From the NCBI GenBank assembly GCA_009823505.1, contig VZQC01002896.1:3448079-3512078 (forward strand): DNA of 64,000 nt, written 5' to 3'. The translations under genes were made by a program, and so were the position numbers. The first letter of the stretch is position 1; each line of letters starts with the position of its first letter. Below the pieces are notes generated by a model. It worked only from the letters and a program-made list of their open reading frames with translations, was not told the origin of the DNA and ran no database searches. This stretch comes from Rhizomys pruinosus (lineage: Eukaryota > Chordata > Mammalia > Rodentia > Spalacidae). This document shows positions 35,633 to 47,276 of this stretch, one piece after another.

Positions 35633-36654
35633 TAGCACAAGCAAATTCTTTTCCATTTAACTCTCTTATGGTTAGAGAATTCTGCAAAATGCAGTTAAGC
35701 ATCTTCATCTTAGTGATTATGAAAACAAAAGCGACCTTTGCACAGACGGCAAATCGTCACATCACACTGTTCACAAGGTTCCACGTGTGGCTTCCTGGAC
35801 TCCAGTCAACGCGTCTTTCAGTGTACCTGCCTCTTCTCATCCTCAGAGTTTTACTCTAATGTTCTGTTTTTAAGTGCACTTTCTTCTTGTGCTGTACGCT
35901 GTATTTAAATTAGATCATCAGATCCCTGGCTTGAGTCTTCATCTCTGAATGAAAGCTTTCATAACTCCAGCTCAGCCTAGCTATCTGTTAAGCTCCAATA
36001 TCACACATTAAACACGTTATTTAGTATCCTCCTTTTGAATCGTGCATAGGCAATTCAGCATGGTCATATTACTGAGGAGGCTTTAGGGTACCAGTAATAG
36101 GAAAACACTATGTCTTCTGTTTGAGACTGCAAGTGAACTTACAACCTCATATAATAAGAGTAGTGAGCAGGTAATGGGCAATGATTAGATGTGCATCAAA
36201 GCTCTGGAACTTTTCTCTGCATTTGTCTTGGTTCTTTTTTTAAACATCACCTTCATCTTCAAGATGGCAGCAAGATGGGTACAACGGTTCTACATGTCAT
36301 AGAGAGAGCACCAACCGTAAAAAGAAGTGAATATGTCCTTTATAAGAAATTTTTCTAGAAGTCCTTCTGAATTGGATTCATACTCATTTCCTAAAGAAAT
36401 TGCTAGCAAATGAGACTGCCATAGTTAATATAAAGTACAATTTCTACACTTGGAAACCTGGGCATTGAGGGGAAAATACTTCTTTGTTGTATACGGTAAT
36501 ACCATGTACCATAGATGTTTGGAGGCAGCCCCAATGTCTTGATATTACATGTCAGTGATATTCCCTCCCTTGTAGAAATCAAGAAGTCAATGGTCATTGC
36601 CAAATGCCCGTCAGGGGGTAACCAGGATACTCATGATCTATTCTTAATAATGAG
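35103..36654. other. unique block, candidate conserved non-coding DNA
   Basis: No SINE, LINE or microsatellite (apart from TTTTG units at 35599-35630) for 1.5 kb. The part 35200-35560 has retained CpGs and compact motifs such as 'atgctaattgg' (octamer/homeodomain-like) and 'cacaaatttatgag'. Candidate enhancer-type sequence by inference only. Confidence 0.3.
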
Positions 36655-37020
36655 TTATTGCTATGGATTGAAAAATCACATGTTGGAAACTGAATCCCCG
36701 TTGAATAGTCTGGGGATTGTGGGGACTTTGAGGGGCTGTTTAGGTAAAGAAAGCGATTATTGCCCACATAGAAGGCGCTGCTGGATTGGCCTCTGCCCTT
36801 CTCTGCTCTTCTGCCTCGTTAGGGAATAATGCCTATCTGTGCTGGGCCGTCTGCCTTCTGCCGTGTGACAATACAGCACAAAGTTACTTAGCAGATGCTA
36901 ATAGCTTGACGTGAAATAGCTTGACCTAGCCTCTAGCACTCTAAGAATATAAATTCCTGTTCTGTATAAATCACTGGGTCTGTGGTATTCTGCTCTAGTA
37001 ACAAATGGACTAAGTCATCT
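36655..37020 (+). mobile_element. MaLR-type LTR (ancient)
   Basis: 'tgctatggattgaaaaatca', 'ctgaatccccgttgaatagt', 'ctgttctgtataaatcactg', 'ggtctgtggtattctgctct' and terminal 'aacaaatggactaa' give the MLT/MST-type LTR order with its 'acggactaa' ending. Confidence 0.65.
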
Positions 37021-37478
37021 TTTCCTAATTAAGGAGGTAAGAAGTGAACACTTAGCAAGCAATTAATACTGCCCACGCCAATGTCAAGACAAAAAAAAAC
37101 GATATTTACTCTTCTAGATTCCCACTACTAATGAACATGTATCTAAATACTGACTAGACCCTAAGGAGTAATCTTGATATTTCCTTCATTATTTGTGTCC
37201 AGACATCAACAGCTCCCATGGATATGAACTCTAAAGCACTCGGTGAAGCTCACCTCCTCCACTGTCACCTAAATACCTGCAATTTTTATGTGATTCAGGG
37301 GCTACTGTACATACTACACAATTTGACTCACACATTTCTCCTCCAGTAAGTACTAAGCAGGCTATGGAAGATCTCTTAGGTCAGGACACATTGTAGGAGC
37401 ATCCCCAGACCTAAAAGTTACAAACAAGAGAAGCAGCCAGGTCTGAGAAATTAAACCATGGCGATGTGTCTAGAAGAC

Positions 37479-37509
<31 letters not shown>

Positions 37510-38166
37510 AATTTACAAAAATTCGTTTGCAAACCAAAGGAGAAACTGAGTGTCAACCCAAAAGGTCAAGATAAATAGAGAGTGTTTAGGAAGGGTCATA
37601 GCAGAAGTTAACTGCTTTTAGTCTATTGTCACATTCATGAATACACAGGATGCCTACAATTTGGGAAAGGAATGAGCAATTTATGAGAAGCTGATGTGTT
37701 GACTCATAAAGATGTGTGTTCTCTTTGTCACAGAAGCTCCATTTTGGAAATCTTTGCTAGGCAAATAACTCAAAACCCAGAGGGATTCTGTAAGCACAAA
37801 GATGTGTCTTTATAAGCACAAATAGATGGGGCCTGCAATCCAGCATAACAAAAGACTTAATTACATCATTTTCATTGACGATGAAATCAGAAAATAATGT
37901 AGCATGTCTATAACAATGTAAAGATAGATATTTACATTTATATATTTATAATTATAAATTATAATTCTGTCACAATCATGCAAGAGTTTGAAAAGTTATT
38001 TGTGGGAAAGCTATGTCTGAATACACCAAAAATGATCATGGTGAGGTCTACACCAGAGCACTTGAATCTAAATCTTCCATTTTAATGCTCTTCCAGGTGT
38101 TTTACACTATGGTATCCTACTTGCTTAAAGTTTCAAGTCAGCAAGGGAAGAATAAGAGTTTCAACT
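37021..38166. other. unique sequence with an A-run
   Basis: A poly(A) run at about 37479-37507 has no recognisable SINE body before it. Nothing else recognised. Confidence 0.45.
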
Positions 38167-38167
38167 G

Positions 38168-38790
38168 AGAAGCAAAACAGTCTACTTTCTCTGGAGCTGT
38201 TGTCTTGGACTCTGGTCAATTCTGGCTGTTTCCTTTCATGGACTGACAGTTTGTCCAGGAATAACCTTTCAATCCTACTAATGAAGCACACGCAATTAGA
38301 TATATAGGTATTTAAAAGGCACTAATAGTTATGGTAGGTTACTTTGGTATAGACACATATGTTTGGATGGTATGTTAATCCATGAATTACATTTTTTTTC
38401 CTGTTAAATATGACAGGGTCTTACTGTCCTATAGAGGATGTAAGCTTGTGGCATCAGCCATGGGTTATTCCTCCAAGGAGAGAGCCAATAGCCAATTAGA
38501 TTTGGGATATACAGGCATATGGCTGCCTCTGCTGCACAGTATTTCCAGGCAGGTGAGGTGTAGCTGGTGCTGACGATGAAGTCTTGCTTGACTCAAGGAG
38601 ACCCGTATTTGCTTTATTGGTTTAGTGGCCTTTGGTAACACTCTCTGGTATTCCAGAGGCCATCTGTACACTTGCATGTGCCCACCCCTTACATCCCCCC
38701 CATCCCCCGCCAAAGGGGTGGGCATGGATGAGGGAAAAGAGTCTAGATTTGATTGAGAAATGTATGAAATGCACTCAATAAAATTAGCTT
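38168..38790. mobile_element. L1-3'UTR-like retroposon, copy 4, internally inverted
   Basis: 38168-38680 is antisense to copy 1 (equivalent to its 6600-7215: 'ctggagctgttgtcttgg', 'ttcaatcctactaatgaagc', 'aattagatttgggatata' and 'tatttccaggcaggtgaggt'). The last ~100 bp (38690-38790) is in the opposite, plus orientation and looks like the family terminus ('gtatgaaatgcactcaataa' plus A-rich tail). An inverted 5' part joined to a sense 3' end is the pattern left by twin priming. Confidence 0.6.
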
Positions 38791-39929
38791 AAAAAAGATT
38801 TATACCCTCCCACCCCACTGGCAGCTGCATTTTAGAATATCTAAGATAAGCAGAAATTTCTGAGAAGCTTGATCGCTTGATCTTTCTGTATGTACAAAGA
38901 ACACCTGGTATAAAAAATGAAGAGAGAAAGAATATTTCTGTGCCCTGTAGATTGGTCTTGAGTTAAGGTGTTAGGGAACTATGCAGTATCTTCCTTACAA
39001 TTTATACTTTTATGTGTTCTTTACAATAATTCTCTTGCTTCCACTATGGAAAAATCGCTTAGTGGAAACTATTATTTCTACTCCAGAAAAATAAAAGGCA
39101 CATTAAAGTCAGAGCCTTGTAAAGGTGATGTTTGGGTCACCAGACTGTTGTTAAAGGCGACACAATCATGGCACACCCTAGTCAGGCCCTCTGACCTGCT
39201 GCTTCCTCTTGCTTGGTGCTTGCAGCAGGTTGTGTCCTTATTGCTGGAGCCTTCTTCTGGACCTTTTCTGGGAAACAAGGCTAAATAGAAACCAAAGGGC
39301 AGAGAGACCCAGAAGGGCCATGTCATGACATTGGTGAACACATCTCAGTTTGGATAAAGGTTGAGCACTGTGATTGAGGCACTCATTATGCCGGTCATAT
39401 TTAAGAGACTATTGTATGTGTACTGAAATGAAGAAATCTCTGGAACTCGAGTGACCTAGAATACTGATGACTGACCAGAGCTGACAGACTCATGTGGTTA
39501 AGGTTCCCTACAGTGGACTAAGGATATGTAAGGTTTGGCAGATAGCACAGATATTTTTCACCTGGTTGAGACAAGGTAGGTGCTAGGTAACCAGGGCTTT
39601 ATTCAGATTTTCCAAAGCAGCTAATTTTAGCTGTTTTGGAAGGCAAACCCTGGAAATGTTGGCGAGGAAAATAAACTATAGATTAATTCCTAAACACATT
39701 TAGAGATTCACATTTTAACAGTAAAGTTACATGCAGGTAAAAAAGAATATGAATAGAATATGAATACATTTCTTCCAATCATATGTGGTAATTACAATGT
39801 GTGAATACAAGTGGTAGGACAATTCTAGAGCCCATTAAGAGATTCACAGTGGAATAGCGCAGTTGCTTTCAGATACAATGAAATACAATAATAAAGGTGC
39901 TCAGTTTGCCTGCCAACAGGGGATTTGGT
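38791..39929. other. unique sequence
   Basis: Overlapping open frames on both strands at 38968-39341 show no family features. Confidence 0.45.
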
Positions 39930-41225
39930 GTTAGCATCCACAAATGAGGGAAATCATTCGCCTTTTGTTTTTCTCAGACTGTGTTACTTCACTTAGCATA
40001 ATGGCTTCGAGTTCCATTCATTTACCAGCAAAGCTCATGATGTCATCTTTCTTTACCACCGCATAGAAATCCATTGTGTAGCTGTACCACATTTTTGTTT
40101 TCCAGTCATCAATTGAGGGGCATTTGGGTTGGTTCCAGCTCTTTGCTATTGTGAAGAGAGCTGCAATAAACATAGCTGTGCATGTATCTTTGCAGTAGGA
40201 TTCATCTTGTGGCTATATACCCAGGAGTGGTATGGCTGGGTCAGGTGGTAGGCTCATTTTGAGTTTTTAAGGGTTCTCCACACTGTTTTCCACAGTGGTT
40301 GTATGAGTTCACATTCCCACCAGCAATGGATGAGTGTTCCCCTTTCCCCACAACCTCTCCGCCATTTGGTGTCTTTTGTTTTCTTGATCTTGGCTAGTCT
40401 TATTGGAGTGAGATGATACCTTAGTATGATTTTAATTTGCATTTCCTTAATTATTAATGATGTTGAACACTTTTTAAGATGTTTCTCAGCCATCTTTACT
40501 TCCTTACTGGCGAAGTCTCTGTTCATCTCTTTACTCTATCTTTTGAGTAGGTCATTTGTTTTCTTACTTCTTTGTTTTTTAAGTAGTTCATATATTCTGG
40601 ATGTTAATGCTCTGTCAGATATATCAGTGGTGAAAGTTTCCTCCCACTCTGTGGGTTTTCTCTTCACTTCCTTGATTGTTTCTTTAGCTGTACAAAGGCT
40701 TTTGAGTTTCATGAGGTCCCACTTGTCAGCTGTTGTCCTTATTTCCTGTGCAGCTGCTGTTTGATTTAGAAAGTTTTTTCCTACACCTATGTCGGTTGTG
40801 CATTGCTGCAAACTTTTTCTTCTATCACCTTCAGAGTTTCAGGTTTCAGGTTGAGATCTTTAATCCACTTGGAGTTTATTTTTGTACAAGGCGAGAGGTA
40901 GGGGTTTAATTTTGTTCTTCCTCAAATGGTGATCTAGTTTTGCCAACACCATTTGCTGAAGATGCTATCTTTCCTCCATTGAGCTTTTTTGGCTCTTTTG
41001 TCAAATATGAGGTAGATGAAGTTATGTGAGCTCAAGTTTGGATCTTCAATTTTGTTCCATTGGTCAATGGTTCTGTTTTTTTGCCAGTACCAGGCTGTCT
41101 TTATGACTATATCCCTGTAATATAGCTTAAAGTCTGGTAAGGTAATCCCCCCAATATTGTACTTTTCATGTAGGGTTGCTTTAGCTATTCATGGTCTTTT
41201 GTTTTTCCATATGAACTTAAGGATT
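39930..41225 (-). mobile_element. L1 ORF2, C-terminal half (broken)
   Basis: Leftward reading gives the ORF2 C-terminal region, including SLIIKEMQIKIILRYHLTP and the cysteine motif GTLIHCWWECELIQPLW at about 40290-40350, then 'TIAKSWNQPKCPS'-like text near 40130. Several frameshifts and stops (frames 40254-40526 and 40536-40811). It starts exactly where the inverted segment to the right ends in ORF2 order. Confidence 0.9.
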
Positions 41226-41231
41226 TTTTTT

Positions 41232-42745
41232 AAAAAACACATAAATGGACTAAAACCACAGGCTCATCTCAATTGATGCAGAAAAAGCTTTTGACAAAAT
41301 CCAGCATCCCTTCATGTTTAAAGTCCTATAGGGAATTGGACTGGAGGGATCATTCCTCAGTGTAATCAAAGCCATATACAAGAAACCCACATCCAACATC
41401 ATCCTAAATGGAGAAAAGTTGGAAGCATCCTCTTAAAGGCAGGAACACAGCAAGGCTGTCCACTATTGCCACTCCACTTCAATATAGTATTTGAAATGCT
41501 TGCTAGGGCAATAAGGCGAGAAAGCAAAATTAAAGGAGTACTAATTGGAAAAGAGGAAGTAAAACCATCCCTTTTTGCAGATGATATGATAGTTTACCTA
41601 AGGGATGCTAAAAATTCCACCAGAAAACTCCTAGAAATGATTAAAAGTTTCAGTAAAGTGGTAGGATACAAAATAAACCTAGAAAAATCAGTAGCCTTTC
41701 TTTACACCAACAAAAAGCATCTGGAGGAATATAAGGAGACCTTCTCAATCACAAAAGCCTCAAAAGAAATAAAATGTCTAGGAATACACCTAACCAAAGA
41801 CATCAAAGACCTTTACAACAAAAATTTTATTTTTTTTTATTTGTTTATTTTTAAGGGATTCTACAATATAATGACACAGTTGTTTGCAGATAACATTGAT
41901 GTTACTCAGTTTGCCATACAATTAGGTAATTGGTGCATTTTGCAAGTATCTATGTCCAAATTTTGAACAACCCAAGGTTCCCATAGTCCAGTTGGAGAAG
42001 CTTGTATGCACAGGCATGTTGATCAATTAGGAGTCCAGACTATATTCCTGTAGTCTCATGATTCACCCCTATCTCTCCGCAGCCCTTACATTCTACCACG
42101 CCTCCTCTTCCGCAGTTTGTTCCCTGGGCTTTGGGAAAGGGGCACAAGTGGGTGAGAAAAAAACAGTCTAATTTCTTTGGAGTTGTCATTTTGGACTCTA
42201 GTCTGTTCAAGTTGTTTCCCTTCATGGGTTGACAGCTTTTCCAGTGATACCTTTTTAGTCATACTAACAAAGCACAAGCAATTGGATGTACAGGCATTTA
42301 AGCAGTACTAATTATTATGTCAAGCTAAGCCGTGAGCATAGACACAGATGCTTGGATGGTATGCTAATCCGCAAACTGTGGTTTCTCTATAAAGGGTGAC
42401 AAGATCTTATTGTGGCTTATAACATCTCCTAACCACTAGAGGACATAGCTTGTGGCATCCACTGTGAGTTATTCCTCCAAGGAGAGAGCTAATAGCCAAT
42501 TAGATTTGGGATATATATAGACACTTGGCTGCCACTGTTGCACAGTATCTCCAGGCTTACAACAAAAAATTTAAAGCCCTGAAGAAGGAGATTGAAAATG
42601 ACATCAAAAGATGGAAAGACCTCCCATGCTCGTGGACTGGAAAAATTAATATAGGAAAAAATGTCCATTCTACCCAGATTAATATACAGATTCAATGCAA
42701 TCCCAATCAAAATCCCCAAGAGCTTTTTCACAGACTTAGAGAGGG
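41232..42745 (+). mobile_element. L1 ORF2, reverse transcriptase region, inverted 5' half
   Basis: Rightward reading gives the RT palm: 'AQLIDAEKAFDKIQHPF'-like text near 41265, 'TPLHFNIVFEMLARAI' and the catalytic FADDM box near 41574-41590, then NKNF. After an inserted element it resumes KKFKALKKEIENDIKRWKDL (42557-42740). It runs opposite to 39930-41225 and covers the ORF2 part just upstream of it, so together they are one L1 with a 5' inversion. Confidence 0.9.
41826..42556 (-). mobile_element. L1-3'UTR-like retroposon, copy 5, inserted in L1 ORF2
   Basis: About 730 bp, antisense, cutting ORF2 within a Lys/Asn codon run. Both flanks carry TTACAACAAAAATTT (one extra A on the right), a TSD. 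Read leftward it runs from 'cctggagatactgtgcaaca' through 'aatctaattggctattagct' and the 'actgcggaagaggaggcg' core to AAAAATAAACAAATAAA. It ends like copy 2, without the purine-tract terminus. Confidence 0.85.
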
Positions 42746-42747
42746 TA

Positions 42748-42860
42748 TAAATCTTTAATCCCAGCACTTATGTAGGAGGTAAAGAAAGAAGAATTCCAAG
42801 TTCAAAGACAGCCCAGCCTATATAATGCAACCCTGTTAAGAGCAACAACAAAAATAACCT
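42748..42860 (+). mobile_element. degraded B1 SINE
   Basis: 'ctttaatcccagcacttatg' then 'aagttcaaagacagcccagc' and 'caaccctgttaagagc'. Truncated and diverged. Confidence 0.7.
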
Positions 42861-43386
42861 AAAATGGAATGACCCCTTATAAGACAAATGCAACACATTT
42901 CTTCAGGGTAAAAAAAAAATCATACCTGTAGGTCTTTATGTCATATTAATATTTCTGCATGCAGCTTGAATTTCTTTTTTTTCTAAGGCTTACTTAAGGT
43001 TTTATTGGAAAATTTATAGCAAAATTTTAAAAGTACTTACCAAGAATAATGATAATTATTGACCATGCCCAAGAAATAAATGTCCAGTCCTGTTTAGTTC
43101 CCACTGCACTACAGGTCAATGAAATTGAAAAGGAAATTAGCTCTCAAAATCATTGCCTGAAAGGCAAAATACATATTGGATTCGTGTGGAATGCAGAAAT
43201 TGTTCCTGCTACTGCAATGTGTACAATACTAAGTTTTCACATCCACCATGAAAAAAGCCACCAACATTATGCACCTTTTCTCTTCAAATTATCTTTGCTT
43301 GTTCTTAATTCTAAATATTTTTGTTTACCCACACTAAGATTTCTTTGTAGATATGACTTTCCTCCTCTTTCTTAAAGCATTCATCT
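42861..43386. other. unique AT-rich sequence
   Basis: The 108-codon plus frame (43049-43375) has no recognisable features. Confidence 0.45.
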
Positions 43387-43622
43387 AGGGCTGGCTAGAT
43401 GACTCAGCAGGTCAAAGTGCCTGCCACTAAATCATCTGATGACCTAAGTTTGAAATGCACATGAACCCACATGATAGAAGGAAAAAAGCAGACTCCTGAA
43501 AGTTGTTCTCTGACCTCCACACGCACACTCCCCTGTGCATATACATGAGCATGTGCATATGTGTGCTTGTGCACAGGAGTGGACACACATGCACTCACAC
43601 ACACACACACACACACACAAAC
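43387..43622 (+). mobile_element. B3/B4-type SINE with (CA)n tail
   Basis: 'ggctggctagatgactcagc', 'aaagtgcctgccactaaatc', 'tgatgacctaagtttgaaat', 'gttctctgacctccacacg' and a (CA)n run at 43596-43618 follow the B3/B4 order. Confidence 0.75.
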
Positions 43623-43639
43623 ACTATAAATCAATGTAA

Positions 43640-44110
43640 TCAAAGTGTTTCCACTTGGTTTTCTCCATATTAGTCAAATTTAAAACTTAATGCTAAATAA
43701 ATTATTTTGGTTGAGCGTAACTTCTGCATTCTCTTTAAAAACCACTAATTCTCTATCTGGCCCTTCCATTGGTGTTCTTCCCAAACCTAGCTCCTGCCAA
43801 GAGCCATACCTGAAGGGACTTCAGGCCTTCCTCCGCTCTCAAGGCAGTGTTTTAGACCCCTGGCAGCATCAGACTCTGGTTGTTAATGTCTTCTCAAATT
43901 CTCCAAGCCATAAAATCAGCTAGAATTTACTTCTTTGCTATAGAAGATTGCAAAATTAGCCACAACTGACAATATGCAAGCGCTTCGGAAGGTGAGGGGT
44001 TTTCCAGGAATGATTGGCATGTGGATCAGCAAAACGGGCTAGGAAAGACCCACAGGGTGTGGTGTACCTTCCAATAAGCTAGGCTAGACGACTGAACAAA
44101 AACCTAAGGA
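43640..44110. other. unique sequence
   Basis: Nothing recognised. Confidence 0.4.
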
Positions 44111-44129
44111 GGAGGGATCTCACACACTC

Positions 44130-44495
44130 ACACTAGTTTTGTGTTGTGTTGTGTTGTGTTGTGTTGTGTTTGGGTTCATTTGTTTTTTCCATTCCAATAG
44201 GAATCAGGCTCCAGATTCTTCAGAACCTACAGCAGATTTGGGCCAGCAGCTGTCCTGGAGCTTGAAGACTTGCAACTTGGAGTAAGGCTGCATCATCGGT
44301 CCCTCGTGTTCTGTCGTTCAGCTTCTTGGACTGAGCGGCTAGCTACTTGTTGCACCTGCTCTCCAACCTGCAGAGAGTCACTGTGGGATTTTTTTCACCT
44401 TCCTGATCATTTACATCAGTCTAAGGAGTTCCCTGTTACAATTACACATGTGCAGTCTACTGGCACTGTTCCTCTAAAGAACTGATAAAATATCA
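44130..44495 (+). mobile_element. MaLR/ERVL-type LTR (tentative)
   Basis: After a (GTGTT)n run (44141-44169), the block 'ggctccagattcttcagaac' to 'ctgttcctctaaagaactga' ends like MaLR LTRs ('ctgttcctctggagaaccctga' type). Ends in an A-run. Confidence 0.45.
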
Positions 44496-44542
44496 AAAAA
44501 AAAAAAAAGAATTCTGTAATATTTAAAAATAAGATCAATACT

Positions 44543-44754
44543 TATGGCCTAGCGGTTAAGAGCGCCGACTGCTCTTGCAGAGGACCCAGGTTTGATCCCC
44601 AGCATCCACATGGTGGCCGAGAACCGTCTGAAACTCCAGTTCCAGGGGAATCCGACACCCTCTTCTGACCTCCGCGGCATTGCACGACACAAGTGCACAA
44701 ACTTGCATGCAGACAGTACATTCATACACATACAGAAATAAATAAAATTAATAA
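44543..44754 (+). mobile_element. B2-like SINE, 5'-truncated, single-block
   Basis: Starts at 'tatggcctagcggtt', lacking the first ~15 bp. Perfect 18-bp TSD beginning AAAAATAAGATC at 44525-44542 and 44755-44772. It has the young tail 'cagaaataaataaaatta' but one 'aactccagttccagggg' block, so it is an intermediate form or a copy that lost the duplication. Confidence 0.95.
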
Positions 44755-44999
44755 AAAAATAAGATCAATACTACTATCATACAATATAAAATAAATCTTT
44801 TTTCATTACCTTAAGTTCATAACCTGCTATGCCAAATACTTTGCAAATTACCTCTTATCATTTTTCTTTTGTGTGTACACAGCACATGCATGTGTATGCA
44901 CGTGTATTCATACATGCTTGTACTTGTGAAAAAGAGTGGTCAACACTGGGTTAGCCTCCTCAATCACTTCTCCACCTTGTTTTATTTTTTGTTTGGTTT

Positions 45000-45004
<5 letters not shown>

Positions 45005-45040
<36 letters not shown>
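45005..45040. repeat. (GT)n microsatellite
   Basis: About 17 GT units, followed by (TTTG)n. Confidence 0.95.
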
Positions 45041-45061
45041 TTTTTGTTTGTTTGTTTGTTT

Positions 45062-45297
45062 TGAGATAGGGTCTTTCACTGAAGCTGAAGCTCACCGTTT
45101 TGGCTTTGGTTTTCTGTTCTTATTGTTTACAGACATCAAACTACCTGAGTTTTATCTGTTTCTACATGCCAGATTCTGGGATTACACACTCATGATGCCA
45201 TGACCAACTTTGATGTGGCTTTGGGGAATCTGAACCCAAGTCCCCATGCCTGCACAGTGAGCACTTTCCTACCTCCTGGAGTCATCTCCCTAGCCCA
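45062..45297 (-). mobile_element. diverged B3/B4-type SINE, antisense
   Basis: 'gagatagggtctttcactga', 'ttctgggattacacactcat', 'gaacccaagtccccatgcct' and 'gagtcatctccctagccc' fit an antisense B3/B4-type copy with an internal insertion. Confidence 0.55.
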
Positions 45298-46791
45298 TCT
45301 CATTGTTTTTGTTTTTCCTATTTGGAGAATGGCTTAATGTTCAAGATCAAAACTGAATGGCAGAAATAATACTCTAGTTTATATCTTCTGCTTACAAAGC
45401 CTATGGGTTTTTCTCCATTTGAGTCTCTCAGCTTTTGCTGTCACTTAGAGTCCATATGATTAACTTCCTTTAATTTTCTAAAGCCTTCCATTTACTGCTT
45501 GGCAGGAACTAGCAGAACAAACTCCTTATTTCACTCATCCGCGTGGCAGAAGGGGCACAAGAACACAGCTCTTGGTCCCACCATTCTCTTGAGCACTGAA
45601 TCTTAAGATCTGAGAGGAACCTCAAGTTTAAGGACCACCTTCCAGCTTTGTTCCTATCTCAGAGGTCATTGTATTGGGTTAAGCCCCTTTCTTCTACTCA
45701 TCTACACATGTATTTTCCTGTAGAACAAATCAGCTATCTCCTCTAAAAATTCATATTTATTCTAGCCTACCTTCTAACCAACCACTGAAGTAGACAGAGG
45801 ACAAAGCATGCAAATCAAAACTTGAAAAACATTAATTAAGTCTAAGAGGCCAAATTACTTCCACCTATCTATGGGATTCCCCGTGGGCACTGGGTCATGG
45901 CAACTGTAAGCTCTCTGGACAAGCTCTGCTTCTTCCATGCTACTTTGACATGATGAGTGTTCAGTAAATGAATATTGGAGAACAGTAATGCAGAAAGTGG
46001 AAACTGTAATCCCCCCTCTGGCTTAATGTTTCATTCAAAGGAATTATCCTTTATGGCATTTAACTTGAACTTTATGTTTTTCCTTGCTAGGGGCTATTAA
46101 CATGAATCTTGCATCATAGAGGGGAATTTTATTTTTCTTTTGATTGCCGTCTTTCAACAAGTCTGGCTGTGAGTAAATGAGATCAGCAGTATTTCAAGAG
46201 CCAGCCATTGTGTAGACCTTACTGCCTGTACTTGCTAAACCTTACTTTCCCCATCGTTTGCCTCCACTTCTATCACTGACTTTATCTTGTAATGAAAATT
46301 AATGCCATGATTTAAATGAGTGATATGAAATATGATCTATTATCCTTGCTGGCACACAGCACGTTTCACCTCATTACCACATTCTTAAAGAATAATTAGC
46401 ATCTCTAGGGATGAATTGGATATTACACAGCCAACATCTGCAGATACCTTTGTTCACAGAACACAATGGCTCCATCCTTTCCACACATTCAGCCTCAGTT
46501 GAAATTTCAACAGCTCTGAAAACTGAAGTTATTCTCTGAGAAACATAGACTGTGTTACTGTTGAATAGGCTGCACATACGTAGAACCCACAAACTTTCCA
46601 TCTACACATTTCCAAAATTGCCTCTACTGTATTATCTTTGTATTTCTTCCAAAGTTATTTGTACCCTTCAAACACTTAATTAAACTTAGGGAAAACTAAC
46701 AACACTTAATTAAAGTATGTATTCTCAAAATCCAAAATTGTTCATGATATATTCAGATAATCAAGACCAATAAATAAAAGGTGTTTGCTCA
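45298..46791. other. unique sequence, part possibly conserved non-coding
   Basis: Contains an L2 3' end relic (listed separately). 46000-46600 has no repeat features and keeps compact AT-rich motifs. The minus frame at 46374-46601 has no family resemblance. Confidence 0.35.
45890..45985 (+). mobile_element. L2 LINE 3' end relic
   Basis: 'aactgtaagctctctggaca' through 'gatgagtgttcagtaaatg' resembles the L2 terminus. Confidence 0.5.
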
Positions 46792-46926
46792 GGCCGGGTA
46801 TGGTGGTATACACCTTTAATCCCAGGACTTGTGAGACAGAGGCCTGTGGATGTCTGTGAGTTCAAGGCCAGGCTGTTCTACATAGGGAGTTCCAGGGAGA
46901 CCCTGTCTCAAAAAGACAAAAAAAAA
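46792..46926 (+). mobile_element. B1 SINE with internal deletion
   Basis: 'aggccgggtatggtggtata' to 'gagaccctgtctcaaaaag'; the 'gacagctggggctac' segment is missing. Confidence 0.95.
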
Positions 46927-47026
46927 TCCTTGCTCAATTTATTTATCTTTCTATATTTCAATTGGATATGGAAAATGAAATATAAATTTAATGTATGTCT
47001 AATGCAATTTAAAATATCCATATATT

Positions 47027-47126
47027 GGGCTGGAGAGATGGCTCAGCAGTTAAGAACACCAACTGCTCTTGCAGAGGACCTGTGCTCGATTCGCAGCACC
47101 CACATGGTGGCTAAAAACCATCTTTA
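47027..47126 (+). mobile_element. B2-like SINE 5' part, cut by a B1
   Basis: 'gggctggagagatggctcag' to 'aaaaccatcttt', then abruptly B1. The rest of this copy is missing. Confidence 0.9.
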
Positions 47127-47275
47127 AGCTGGGTGCGGTGGCACACACCTTTGATCCTAGCACTAGGGAGGCAGAGGCAGGTGGATCTCTATGAGTTCAA
47201 GGCCAGCCTGGTCAACAGAGCGAGTTCCAGGCCAGCTGGGGCTATAGGGAGACCCTGTCTTAAAAAAAAAAATCT
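47127..47275 (+). mobile_element. B1 SINE
   Basis: Full-length B1 directly joined to B2-like copies on both sides. Confidence 0.95.
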
Positions 47276-47276
47276 G

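Noticed and set aside
43049..43375. 108-codon plus-strand frame
   Set aside because: AT-rich unique DNA, no domain, no upstream promoter or splice evidence.
45005..45203. Cys/Val repeat frame
   Set aside because: (GT)n microsatellite translated and then read into a SINE.
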